From positions 372,001 to 436,000 of the forward strand of contig NZ_CP041692.1 of the NCBI RefSeq assembly GCF_007362775.1: DNA of 64,000 nt, read 5' to 3'. The first letter of the stretch is position 1. The number at the start of each line of letters is the position of its first letter. This DNA comes from Microlunatus elymi (lineage in GTDB: Bacteria; Actinomycetota; Actinomycetes; Propionibacteriales; Propionibacteriaceae). Under the pieces are notes generated by a model. The model was not told the DNA's origin. It was given only the letters and a program-made list of their open reading frames with translations, and made no database searches. Both the position numbers and the translations under genes were made by a program. Shown here in pieces: positions 1 through 8,837 of this stretch.

Positions 1-2
1 CT

Positions 3-47
3 GCGAACCCGCCGAAGGTGCAGCGGCTGGTGGTGCGTCGCGGGTAG
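3..47 (+). CDS. Possible 3' end of an upstream gene
   Basis: Reading frame 3 is open from the window edge to a TAG at 45-47 and ends ANPPKVQRLVVRRG, a composition that looks like a real protein tail. Only 14 codons are visible, so no family can be named. Confidence 0.25.
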   Translation, partial: ANPPKVQRLVVRRG

Positions 48-88
48 CCGCCTCAGCCGGCGAGGCAGGTGCTTGGTCGGATGATCGG

Positions 89-2581
89 TCAGGGTTTTGG
101 TGTGTCGATGGCCGCGGTGAAGTAGCCGCCGCCGGTCGGCGGGACGTCCCGGCCGAGCAGCCGGATCCGAGCCCCGTCGGCGATGGCCTGCTCGAGGCTC
201 TGCCGACCGGGTCCGGAAGACCTGATCACCCCCGGCACGGCGGTCCAGTTCTTGGCGTCCCGGCTGGTCCACAGGATCGCGTTCTGGTCCGCGCCGGACC
301 AGTCGCTACCGACGGCCAGCCAGCCGCCGGGGATCTTGACGATTCCGGACAGCCGGGCCTGGCCCGGCATTGCGGCCGCCAGGCGCCAGGTCTTCGCGTT
401 CGGGGCGAGCGTCCAGGTCAGCGTCCTGCGCGCGGACTCGGGAACGGCCGTCGAGGAGCCGCCGGCGACCACAAGTCGACCCGTACGGTCGGCCCCGACA
501 GTGGAGACGTCAACGTCGCGTACGCCGGCGGGCAACGGCAGCCGCTGCGATGCGCCCCAGGTCTTGCCGTCCTTGCTGGACCACACCACCGGTACATCGT
601 GCCGCTCACCTCCGCGGGCGCTCTGACTCCGGCTGCCGAAGACCCAGAAACCGTGATCGGTCGAGATCGCGTCACTGATCGACAACCCACCGCCCGGATC
701 GCGGAAGGTGGTCCACGGCGTCCGGCCGTCGGAGCGCTCGGTCGTCGACAACTTGATCTTGGTGGTACCGACGCCGCGTTCCCAGGTCCGGCCGTCGTCA
801 CTGTGCAGGAAGACGGCGTCGGTTCGCCGATCCGCATACTCGGTGCCGACGATCAACCAACCCCGGTCACTGTGGGTGACCGCGTCCGCATCCAGGTATC
901 CGTAGTCGTCGGCGACCCGCGAGACGAAGTCGGCGTCGTCGAGCTGCTCGACCCGGCGATCGCCGGTGATCCTCCAGGCCCCGATCCGGCTGCCCCGGGT
1001 GCGGTTCAGAGTTCCCACCGCGATCGTGGTGCCGTCGCCGTCGTCGGCCAGGTCGTACGCACCGGCGGTGGTGACACCGTCGCGACCGCGGGCCGGCAGC
1101 ACCAGCGGGGCCCAGCCCTTCCCGTCGGCGCTGGTCCACGCCAACGGGGTGCCGTTCACCGAACCGACGGCCCGATAGCCCGCCGGAGTGTTGATCATGG
1201 ACGCCACCTCGGCCGACGGTGTCGCGCCGGCGATCGGCAGCTCGATCCGCGCAGCCCGGCCGTTCCGGACCCGGATCATCATCGGGTCGCTGCTGCCGGT
1301 CCGCTCGTCCGTGCCCAGCAGGAAGGCCGTGTCGCCGAGCGCGACTCCGTCGTAGAGCGACTGCGAAGCAGCACCGACGAACGCGTCGGCGTCGACCCGC
1401 CGAAGCTGATCAACCGACCTGCCGACGGCCAGTCTGGCGTCCGACGGCGACTTTCCCACACTGCCGCCCAAGACCCAACCTGCACTTGTGTGCACGAGCA
1501 CGTCGGCGTAGTCGTCGGCGTCCGTACCGAAGGTCGTCGGCTTGGCGACGGTGCGCCACGAGTCGCCGTGTACGCCGCCGGAGAGCAGCACGCCGTCCCA
1601 CGAGGAGTCGTCGTCGCGATCGGCACCGTCGCCGATCGCGGCGGCGATGAACCGCCCGTCGGCGAACACCAGATGGTTCAGGTAGGCGCGGTAGCCGCCA
1701 CCCAGATCGGCCGGCGTGTCGACGACGTACCAGCTGTGACCGGCATCCGCCGACCGCAGCACGACGATCCGGTTGGGCTGCTCGGGGTTGCTGTTGTCCT
1801 TGAGATCACCGGTGATGATCAGATCCTTGCCGTGGACGGCGAAGCGGTCGGCCGACAGCGTCCCGGGCAGGTCGGCAAAGCTGACCGGGACTTCGCGCCT
1901 GGTCCACTTCTTGCCGTCCTTGCTGATCCAGGTCAGCACCCGGACCCGATCGCTGTCGGGATCCTGCGCCGTACCCGCGGCAACCCAGTGACCTCCTCCA
2001 CGAGCCAGCCCGGCAACGTTTTCGTCCTCTTCGAAGGCCCGGCCGACGTCGGCCGAACGCCGCCAGGTGACCCCGTCGGCGCTGGTCCAGCTCAGGTGTC
2101 GGCCCGCGGAATCCCTGCCCAGGGCCAGAAAGCCGGCGTTTCCGTCCGCGGCGACGTGGTAGGCGTACTCGTCATTACCGAGCCGGCCAAGGGTGTCGGC
2201 CCGTACGACTCCGCGGCGGAAGTGCTTGCCGCCGTCCGTGCTCGTGATGAACAGCGGCCTGCGGAGGTTGGCCGACTCCTCACCACCCACCGCGACGATG
2301 GTCGACGAGGTGGCGGCGACGTCGCTCAGTCCTTGATCAACCTGATCGCCGACAGGTACGTCAATCTGGTCCGCCGGCGGTGCCGTGAAGCCGACCGGCG
2401 CCGGGGCGTTGGGATCGTGCGGTGCCGACGCGGCCGGCGTGGACCGCTGGTCAGCCCCGGCCGCGCCCGTCTGTTCGGAGCCGTGGCAGCCGCCGAGCAG
2501 GCAACATCCCAGAACGACAATCGACAGGACGGCGCGAACCATCAGCGTCGTCCGTGAGGTCGGTCGGCGGCGAACAGACAT
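89..2581 (-). CDS. Secreted lipoprotein with BNR/Asp-box beta-propeller repeats
   Basis: 830 aa. Residues 14-32 form a lipoprotein signal peptide ending in the lipobox LGGC (Cys32), so the protein is probably anchored outside the membrane. The rest carries at least seven Asp-box-like repeats (S-x-D-G-x-x-W, e.g. SADGVTW, SKDGKKW, SADGKGW, SDDGRTW, SKDGKTW), each following a hydrophobic strand. This is typical of sialidase/BNR-type propellers. The classical sialidase Arg triad is not evident, so a catalytic role is not supported. Binding or sensing outside the cell is more likely. It lies downstream of the FtsX-type ABC genes on the same strand with a gap of about 120 nt, so it may be co-transcribed. 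Met14 is an alternative start. Confidence 0.75.
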   Translation of the reverse strand: MSVRRRPTSRTTLMVRAVLSIVVLGCCLLGGCHGSEQTGAAGADQRSTPAASAPHDPNAPAPVGFTAPPADQIDVPVGDQVDQGLSDVAATSSTIVAVGGEESANLRRPLFITSTDGGKHFRRGVVRADTLGRLGNDEYAYHVAADGNAGFLALGRDSAGRHLSWTSADGVTWRRSADVGRAFEEDENVAGLARGGGHWVAAGTAQDPDSDRVRVLTWISKDGKKWTRREVPVSFADLPGTLSADRFAVHGKDLIITGDLKDNSNPEQPNRIVVLRSADAGHSWYVVDTPADLGGGYRAYLNHLVFADGRFIAAAIGDGADRDDDSSWDGVLLSGGVHGDSWRTVAKPTTFGTDADDYADVLVHTSAGWVLGGSVGKSPSDARLAVGRSVDQLRRVDADAFVGAASQSLYDGVALGDTAFLLGTDERTGSSDPMMIRVRNGRAARIELPIAGATPSAEVASMINTPAGYRAVGSVNGTPLAWTSADGKGWAPLVLPARGRDGVTTAGAYDLADDGDGTTIAVGTLNRTRGSRIGAWRITGDRRVEQLDDADFVSRVADDYGYLDADAVTHSDRGWLIVGTEYADRRTDAVFLHSDDGRTWERGVGTTKIKLSTTERSDGRTPWTTFRDPGGGLSISDAISTDHGFWVFGSRSQSARGGERHDVPVVWSSKDGKTWGASQRLPLPAGVRDVDVSTVGADRTGRLVVAGGSSTAVPESARRTLTWTLAPNAKTWRLAAAMPGQARLSGIVKIPGGWLAVGSDWSGADQNAILWTSRDAKNWTAVPGVIRSSGPGRQSLEQAIADGARIRLLGRDVPPTGGGYFTAAIDTPKP

Positions 2582-2699
2582 CGGCGTCTCCTCCGTGGAT
2601 CAGGCGATGCCCTCCAGGCATCAGAGGTCCGCCGAGGCTAACAGCGTCCTGCCCCTGCTCCGGGTGAGTTGTCCACAGGTACCTGCCGTCGAGAGCGGG

Positions 2700-5186
2700 T
2701 CAGGTTTCGGCCAAGGCATCGACCGGCGCGGACCGTGCCGCCCGTCGGGCGGGCAGTACCGAAGCCAGTACGCCGGCGACGATCGCAACTCCAGCGACCG
2801 CGAGCGTCTGGCCGAGCGACATCGAGAAGTACGTCGTGGTGTAGTCGAGTTCGCTGCCGAGCGCGGCCGAGCCGACCCAGCCGAAGAACGCGCCCGCGAC
2901 AATGCCGACGGCGGCACCGGCGAAGGCCAACAGCACCGCCTCGATCGCGAGCATCAGCCGCAGCTGTCGGCGTTGCAGACCGAGCGCCCGCAGCAGTGCC
3001 GACTCGCGGCTGCGTTCGAGTACCGACAAGCCGAGCGTGTTGCCGACACCGATCAACGCGATCACCACTGCCACCCCGAGCAGCACGGTGGCGATCGTCA
3101 GCAGAGTGTCGAGCAGAGTCTCGTACGCGGCCTTCTGGGTCAGCGATCCGCTCAGCTGCAGGTCCGGTTGATCTTGCAGCAGTCGATTCAGCGCCGAGGT
3201 GATCTTGGTGATGTCGGCCGACGGCGCGGCCTTCGCCCAGACCGCGCCCGGGGTTGGGTTCGGCGCCAGCCGGTGCATCACCGCTGGCGAGACGACGCCG
3301 ATGTAGTCGGCGGCAATCCGGTTGGGTTCGGCGATCATGGTCTGCCTGACCGCACCGTGCCGCACCTGGACCCGATCACCGCTGCGGATGCCCATCGACT
3401 GGGCCAACACCGGATCGAGCAGCAGTCGATCGGCCGGGACCTGCCCGGCACCGGGATTGATCACCGACGCAGCGTGATCCCCGGCCAGGATAGGGATCTT
3501 GCGGGACGGCTGCCCGGCCGGCTTGACGGTGATCATCGTCTTGTTCAACACCACCGCACTCTGGATCCCGACGATCTTGGTGATCTTCTGATCCAGACCG
3601 GCGGGCAGCGGCTTCGTCGAAGCAGAGACCGTGACGTCGACCGGGTAGTGCTGATCGAGCGTGGCCGACGTGCTGGCTTTGACGCTGGCCGAACCCACCT
3701 GCAGGGTGACGATCAGACCGGTGGCCAGCATCAACGCCGCCCCGGTCGCCGCGGCCCGGCCGGGATTACGCGCGGTGTTCGCGGTGGCCAGCCGGCCGAC
3801 CGGACCGAGCGGAGCGGTGATCTTCCCGATCACTCGCAGCAATGCCGGGAAGTAGAGCTTCACCCCGACCAAGATCGCGACAGCGAGCAGGGCCGATCCG
3901 GCGATGCATACCAGCAGGGTTTGTACCTCGCCGCGCAGGCCGAGCACGATCAGACCGCCGCCGACAACGGCCAGCAGAGTGGCGACTACTCCACTGATCA
4001 CCGAGCCGCGCCGAGTGTCGGCGGCGTCACCGACCGGACGCAGCGCCTCCAACGGACTCACCCGCGTCGCCCGACGGGCCGGACCGATCGCGGCCAGCAC
4101 CGTCACCAGCACTCCGATCAGACCGGCGGCCAGCACGGTCGGCGGAATCACCAGACCACCGGCGAGTGAACCACTGATCCCGGCAGCGACGGCACTGACA
4201 CCGACGCCGAGGCCGATCCCGAGCGCACTGCCGATCAGACCGGTGATCAACGCCTCGATCAGTACGCTGCGGCGCACCTGCCGTCCGGTCGCACCGACGG
4301 CTCGCAGCAGACCGATCTGCCGACGGCGCTGGGCGAGCAAGATCAAAAACGTGTTGACGATCAGGATGGTGCCGACCAACAGAGCAATGCAGCCGAAGAT
4401 CAACAACAGATTGCGCAGGACGTCCGCGCCCTGGGCCATGTCCTTGACCTGTTGCTGTCCGTAGGCCGCCGAGGTCTGTACGGTGATCTTGGACCCGAGC
4501 CGTTGATCGAGCGCCTCCGCCAGGCCGTTCGCAGAGGTGGAGCCGTCGCCGATCACCAGGAGGTCGGCCTGAGCCTGCTGCGGATCGATGGCCGCCGGCA
4601 GGAGGAAGCCGGTCTGCAGCTTGCCGGAGAACAGCGACTTCTGCTCGTCGGTGATGCCGCTGACCGTGAACGTCTGCGGCCCGTTGCCAAGATCAACTCG
4701 GATCGTGCCACCGACGCCGAGATTCTGTTGCTCGGCCGCGGTCTTGCCGATCGCGATCTGATTCCTGCGCGTCGGCCAACTGCCGGTGGTGAGTTTCGCC
4801 CAGCGCAGTTGATCAAGGCGAGGGAGGCTCTGCAGCTCGATGGTCGACCGCTGGTCGATGTTTCCGTACAGCTGATAGCTGAGTTCCGCGTCGGCCACGC
4901 CGGGCGTGCGTCGTACGGTTTGCACCCGGTGGCCGAGCTGTCTCGCCGACAGTTCGTCGGAGCTCACCACGACGTCCGCACCGGCGGTCCGGGCCGCCAG
5001 TTGACGGCCGATCGCAGCAGTTTCCGTTGCCAGGAAGGACAATGTGGCGGTCAGATAGCCGACGCTGATCATCACCGCCAGCAGAACGGCAACGATCCGG
5101 CCCGGGTGTCGGCGCAGTTGACTGAACGCGATGTTGATCATGACCCGCCGGGTCGCGGTTGCCGGCGTCGCCGAGGTGGCCGACAT
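2700..5186 (-). CDS. FtsX-type ABC transporter permease (MacB/DUF214-like)
   Basis: 828 aa. An N-terminal membrane helix (about residues 28-52) is followed by a long extracytoplasmic domain, three helices (about 260-370, first FtsX domain with the GLLRAVGATGRQVRR loop), a middle membrane segment, a second extracytoplasmic domain, and a C-terminal FtsX domain (about 690-815, with ESALLRALGLQRRQLR). This two-FtsX layout is the usual one for actinobacterial permeases that work with a LolD-like ATPase in lipoprotein or peptide export, or in mechanotransmission. Its ATG shares one base with the stop codon of the ATPase gene, so the pair is translationally coupled. The substrate cannot be read from sequence. 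The two-component system upstream may control it, as in antimicrobial-peptide detoxification modules (inference). Confidence 0.9.
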   Translation of the reverse strand: MSATSATPATATRRVMINIAFSQLRRHPGRIVAVLLAVMISVGYLTATLSFLATETAAIGRQLAARTAGADVVVSSDELSARQLGHRVQTVRRTPGVADAELSYQLYGNIDQRSTIELQSLPRLDQLRWAKLTTGSWPTRRNQIAIGKTAAEQQNLGVGGTIRVDLGNGPQTFTVSGITDEQKSLFSGKLQTGFLLPAAIDPQQAQADLLVIGDGSTSANGLAEALDQRLGSKITVQTSAAYGQQQVKDMAQGADVLRNLLLIFGCIALLVGTILIVNTFLILLAQRRRQIGLLRAVGATGRQVRRSVLIEALITGLIGSALGIGLGVGVSAVAAGISGSLAGGLVIPPTVLAAGLIGVLVTVLAAIGPARRATRVSPLEALRPVGDAADTRRGSVISGVVATLLAVVGGGLIVLGLRGEVQTLLVCIAGSALLAVAILVGVKLYFPALLRVIGKITAPLGPVGRLATANTARNPGRAAATGAALMLATGLIVTLQVGSASVKASTSATLDQHYPVDVTVSASTKPLPAGLDQKITKIVGIQSAVVLNKTMITVKPAGQPSRKIPILAGDHAASVINPGAGQVPADRLLLDPVLAQSMGIRSGDRVQVRHGAVRQTMIAEPNRIAADYIGVVSPAVMHRLAPNPTPGAVWAKAAPSADITKITSALNRLLQDQPDLQLSGSLTQKAAYETLLDTLLTIATVLLGVAVVIALIGVGNTLGLSVLERSRESALLRALGLQRRQLRLMLAIEAVLLAFAGAAVGIVAGAFFGWVGSAALGSELDYTTTYFSMSLGQTLAVAGVAIVAGVLASVLPARRAARSAPVDALAET

Positions 5187-5941
5187 CAGGCCTCCAGTCG
5201 CTTCATCGCGGCCAGTACGGAGTCGGTGTCGGGACCGTCGATCGATTCGGTGATCCGGCCGTCGCTGAGCAGCAGCGCCCGATCCGCGTAGGACGCGGCG
5301 ATCGGGTCGTGGGTCACCATCACGATGGTCTGGCCGAGGTCGCGGCAGGAGGTCCGCAGATAGTCCAGCAAGGTTGCCGCGGTGCGGGAATCCAGCGCGC
5401 CGGTGGGTTCGTCGGCAAAGACGACGTCGGGCTCGGTGATCAACGCGCGGGCGATTGCCACCCGCTGCTGCTGCCCGCCGGACAGCTCGCTCGGGCGATG
5501 CGCCAGCCGATCCTCCAGGCCGAGCGAAGTGACCAGCGAACTGAACCGATGCTGATCGGCCCGCCGACCGGCAAGATCAACCGGCAGCAGGATGTTCTGC
5601 CGCGCGGTCAGGGTCGGCAGCAGATTGAAGGACTGGAAGACGAAGCCGACCCGGTCCCGCCGCAACGTTGTCAGCCGACGGTCGGACAGTCCGGTGAGCT
5701 CGGTGTCGCCGATCACAATGCTGCCGCTGGTCGGCGCATCGAGCCCGGCCAGGCAATGCATCAAGGTCGACTTGCCGGAGCCGGACGGGCCCATGATCGC
5801 GGTGAAGCTGCCGGCCGGGAAGGCGACGCTGACCCGGTCCAGCGCCCGTACTGCGGTGTCTCCGCTGCCGTAGATCTTGATCAATTCGTCGGCTCGGGCG
5901 GCGACCCGAGTCGTTGGCGACGTGATCACGGGTACGGACAT
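5186..5941 (-). CDS. ABC transporter ATP-binding protein (LolD/MacB type)
   Basis: 251 aa. Walker A is GPSGSGKST (about residues 52-60), the signature is [14 protein letters not shown], Walker B is [13 protein letters not shown], and the H-loop is MVTHD. The length and the close link to an FtsX permease place it in the LolD/MacB-type group of ATPases that drive conformational work on extracytoplasmic substrates. The stop codon overlaps the permease start (TGATG), so the two products are made in a fixed ratio. The two-component genes lie about 200 nt upstream on the same strand. Confidence 0.95.
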   Translation of the reverse strand: MSVPVITSPTTRVAARADELIKIYGSGDTAVRALDRVSVAFPAGSFTAIMGPSGSGKSTLMHCLAGLDAPTSGSIVIGDTELTGLSDRRLTTLRRDRVGFVFQSFNLLPTLTARQNILLPVDLAGRRADQHRFSSLVTSLGLEDRLAHRPSELSGGQQQRVAIARALITEPDVVFADEPTGALDSRTAATLLDYLRTSCRDLGQTIVMVTHDPIAASYADRALLLSDGRITESIDGPDTDSVLAAMKRLEA

Positions 5942-6110
5942 GCGGCAATCCCTTCTGGGTAAGGACGACCGGGTGATCCCGGCCCTCGCAGACGCTACGG
6001 AAACTGCCGCCGACGGGGCATCGGAGTGCGGTTCCTTCCGAGGTCGGCGGGATGCGACCAGGGGAGTAGGGATGCGATCTCGGGTACGAGTTCGGTGGGT
6101 TGGGCGAAAG

Positions 6111-6130
6111 TCCCTTCGACAGGCTCAGGG
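6111..6130. repeat. CTTCGACAGGCTCA dispersed repeat, copy 1
   Basis: The core CTTCGACAGGCTCA lies between the ABC and response-regulator genes and recurs at 60543-60556. Short palindrome-like repeats of this wording are scattered between genes in many high-GC bacteria. A role in mRNA 3' ends is possible but not shown. Confidence 0.6.
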
Positions 6131-6141
6131 ACCGGCGGGGT

Positions 6142-6828
6142 TCAGGAGCCGGGTTGGGGAGAGCGGGCGGCGCGCGGTTCGGCCAGGCCGGCCTCGAAGG
6201 CGAAGAGCACCAGGCTGACTCGGTCCCGGCAGTCCAGCTTGGCCAGCAGTCGGCCGATGTGGGTCTTCACGGTTCCTTCGGCCATGTAGAGGGTGCCGGC
6301 GATCTCGGCGTTGGTCGCGCCGGCGGCGATCTGCTGCAGGACCTCGACCTCGCGCGCGGTCAGCAGCTGCACCTTGTCGTCGTGTTGGCCGGCTGCCTCG
6401 CCGGGCAACGACTGCACGACGTGGGCCAGCAACCGGCGGGTGGCGCTGGGAGCGACCACCGCGTCACCGCCGGCCACGTTGCGGATTGCGGACAGCAGCT
6501 CCTCGGGCCGGGCGTCCTTCAGCAGGAAGCCGGCCGCTCCCGCCTTCAACGCCGCGAACACGTACTCGTCAAGATCAAAAGTGGTCAAGATCAACACCCG
6601 GGTCGGCGAGCCGGCGGCGACCAGTCGCCGGGTCGCCTCGACGCCGTCCATGATCGGCATCCGGATGTCCATCAGCACCACGTCGGCGGGGCGCTGCAGC
6701 AACTGCTTGACCGCACCGGCGCCGTCGGCCGCCTCACCGACCACCTCAAGATCATCTTCTGCTTCGATCAACATCCGGAAGCCGCCGCGGACCAGTCCTT
6801 GATCATCGGCCAGGAACACCTTCGTCAT
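6142..6828 (-). CDS. LuxR-family (NarL/FixJ) response regulator
   Basis: 228 aa from the ATG at 6828, which overlaps the histidine kinase stop (ATGA). The receiver domain begins TKVFLADDQG, has the phosphoacceptor Asp in VLMDIRMP and the conserved Lys in LLKDARPEE. A C-terminal LuxR HTH (LTAREVEVLQQIAAG, then AEGTVKTHI) binds DNA. It is the cognate partner of the kinase just upstream. The nearby FtsX-ABC operon on the same strand is the obvious candidate target. A longer start at 6843 would add five residues upstream of the receiver fold and is less likely. Confidence 0.93.
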   Translation of the reverse strand: MTKVFLADDQGLVRGGFRMLIEAEDDLEVVGEAADGAGAVKQLLQRPADVVLMDIRMPIMDGVEATRRLVAAGSPTRVLILTTFDLDEYVFAALKAGAAGFLLKDARPEELLSAIRNVAGGDAVVAPSATRRLLAHVVQSLPGEAAGQHDDKVQLLTAREVEVLQQIAAGATNAEIAGTLYMAEGTVKTHIGRLLAKLDCRDRVSLVLFAFEAGLAEPRAARSPQPGS

Positions 6829-8507
6829 GGCCGCGGGCTCCAACCCGAGGACTGCGAATCGTCGCCGGCGTGTCCCGAGACTGTCGACGGGGCGTTGGCC
6901 CGGATCGAGGGATCCGAAGTGGTGCTGAGGCTGTCCATGGAGTTGTTGATCATCCTGTCGGTGTTGACGTCGGTCGGAATCTGCTGGGTCGGCTCGGTGT
7001 CGAGGGCGATCACCTGAGTGGGTTCGTCGGTGATCGGGATCACCGCGGTCGGCTCGACGGCCGTCGGTCGACTGGTCGGGACGGAACCGGTGAAGGTTGG
7101 CTGCTCCGGTTGTGGTTGCCAGGCAACCGGCGGTCGTTGGTCGCCGGTTCGCGCGATCGGCCCCGGTTGCCGGCCTGGCGCGAGCTGTTGACCGGTCTGG
7201 AACTGCGGGCCGGTCTGGGACGGAGGTGCCGTCGGGGCGCCGCCCGTCGGGAACGGCAGCCAGGCTAGGACTTCGAAGCCGCTGCCACGTCGCGGTCCGG
7301 CGGTGAGCGTGCCGTGATGCAGGGTGACGCGCTCCCGCATGCCGCGCAGCCCGTGCCCCTTGCCGTCGCTGCTCGCCTGGCTTCCGTGGCCGTCGTCGAC
7401 CACCCGGATGCCGATCCCGTTCGGCGCGTAGGTGACCCCGACCGCCGCCCGAGCGGACGGGCCGCCGTGCTTGAGGACGTTGGTCAGCGACTCCTGCACG
7501 ACCCGGTAGACGGTCAGGCCGAGCGCCTGGCTGACGACCGGACGGGCACCGTACTCGGTCAACTCGACGCTGTCGGCGGTACGAGCCACCAGTTCGGGCA
7601 GGTCGTCCAGTCCCGGCGTCGGCAGATAGCCGTCCGAACTGCCGTCGACCCGGCCCTCACCCGGCGCGCCGCCACTGCGCAACAAGCCGACCATCTGCCG
7701 CATCTCGCTGAGAGCTTCCCGGCTGGTGTCGGCGATCGTGCTGAACACCTCGGGCGCCATCTGGGGCCGTTTGGCCGCCAGTGCCCGGCCGCCCTCGGCC
7801 TGTACCACGATCACCGACAGCGAGTGCGCGACGATGTCGTGCAGTTCGCGGGCGATCCGGTTCCGCTCGTTGATGCTGGCCACCCGGGCGCGTTGTTCCT
7901 GTTCGGCGGCCAGCAGCCGTTCCCGCTCGATCCGGGCCTCGATCGACTGCGCCGCCCGCTCGGAGCGTTCCCGCCGGCGGCTGCCCAGCACGTACGCCAG
8001 GCAGACCATGCCGGCGCAGGCCAGCACCGTCATCATCAGCACCCCGACGTGGACCAGGACCTCACGCAGACTCGAATCGGTGACCAGCCAGCGCAGCGGG
8101 CCGAGGATCGAGCCGATCAGCCCGATGCCCAGCGCGAGCCGGGCCAGCGTACGGTCGAACCAGCGTGCGTAGGTGTAGATCAACAACGGCACGGTGATGA
8201 TCGCCACAGCCGGCATCGGTGAGGCCACCAGCACACCGAGCGCACCGACGGTGGCGACGGCCAGCGCGGTCCGTGGATAGCGGCGGCGGATGATCCAGGG
8301 CAGTGTCAACGTGAACGAGGCGAGCATCAGGGCCGGCTGGGAGACGTAGAAGAGGCCGCAGAATCCGGTCAACAGCAGGCCACTGATCAGATCGAATCTC
8401 CAGGCGCGCTCCCGAGCGGCGCTGAGCTGGGTCGACTGGGAGGCTCGCGGGTCCGGCGGCACCGGATGCCCGGACGAGCTGGCGGTCGGATCCGGCAGAT
8501 AGCTCAT
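6825..8507 (-). CDS. Sensor histidine kinase (HisKA_3 type)
   Basis: About 560 aa from the ATG at 8507 (MSYLPDPTASS). The open frame runs further upstream, but that part is low-complexity and crosses a promoter-like gap. Several hydrophobic segments (about residues 40-180) are followed by a coiled coil and the dimerisation/phosphoacceptor box ERNRIARELHDIVAHSLS (His in ELHD). The ATPase domain has GHGLRGMRERV. The C-terminal 150 residues are a Pro/Gln/Thr-rich tail, unusual for this family and probably disordered. The stop overlaps the response-regulator start. This is the common actinobacterial NarX-like kinase type; the signal is unknown. Confidence 0.92.
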   Translation of the reverse strand: MSYLPDPTASSSGHPVPPDPRASQSTQLSAARERAWRFDLISGLLLTGFCGLFYVSQPALMLASFTLTLPWIIRRRYPRTALAVATVGALGVLVASPMPAVAIITVPLLIYTYARWFDRTLARLALGIGLIGSILGPLRWLVTDSSLREVLVHVGVLMMTVLACAGMVCLAYVLGSRRRERSERAAQSIEARIERERLLAAEQEQRARVASINERNRIARELHDIVAHSLSVIVVQAEGGRALAAKRPQMAPEVFSTIADTSREALSEMRQMVGLLRSGGAPGEGRVDGSSDGYLPTPGLDDLPELVARTADSVELTEYGARPVVSQALGLTVYRVVQESLTNVLKHGGPSARAAVGVTYAPNGIGIRVVDDGHGSQASSDGKGHGLRGMRERVTLHHGTLTAGPRRGSGFEVLAWLPFPTGGAPTAPPSQTGPQFQTGQQLAPGRQPGPIARTGDQRPPVAWQPQPEQPTFTGSVPTSRPTAVEPTAVIPITDEPTQVIALDTEPTQQIPTDVNTDRMINNSMDSLSTTSDPSIRANAPSTVSGHAGDDSQSSGWSPRP

Positions 8508-8670
8508 GACCCGGCCAGCGTAGGCCGATCGGCGTTCCAGGCCCATCTGACTGCGGTCTGACATCTCGGCGGACCGCTCCGAGCGCGGTCGGACGGTTCG
8601 GCTCCGGTCGAGGGATGTCGCCCGGCAGTCAGCCGGTTCCGGACGGGCCGAGGCGGCATAGGGTGGCGGG

Positions 8671-8814
8671 ATGAAGAAGCTTCTGTTCGCCCTGGCCGTT
8701 GCCGGCGGCGTCGCGGTGCTGGTCCGGCAGTACAACCGCAAGACCGCCGAGGCGGACCTGTGGGCCGAGGCCACCGACCACGTCAGCCCGGTCGGCGAGT
8801 CCAGCCGCCGCTGA
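8671..8814 (+). CDS. DLW-39 family small protein
   Basis: 47 aa, starting MKKLLFALAVAGG, with one N-terminal hydrophobic helix (residues 4-20) and the motif ADLWAEATD near the C-terminus. The Asp-Leu-Trp motif, tiny size and single helix match the actinobacterial DLW-39 family, whose function is unknown. It reads away from the kinase gene and is followed closely by the MFS gene. It is shorter than most gene-calling limits. Confidence 0.75.
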   Translation: MKKLLFALAVAGGVAVLVRQYNRKTAEADLWAEATDHVSPVGESSRR

Positions 8815-8837
8815 CGCTCATTTCATCAGTCGAACCA

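Noticed and set aside
599-2557. 652-codon open frame on the plus strand
   Set aside because: It is the antisense shadow of the BNR lipoprotein gene, with Arg/Asp/Gly-rich composition and no domain.
2385-4169. 594-codon open frame on the plus strand
   Set aside because: Antisense to the FtsX permease; Gln/Arg/His-rich text typical of high-GC shadow frames.
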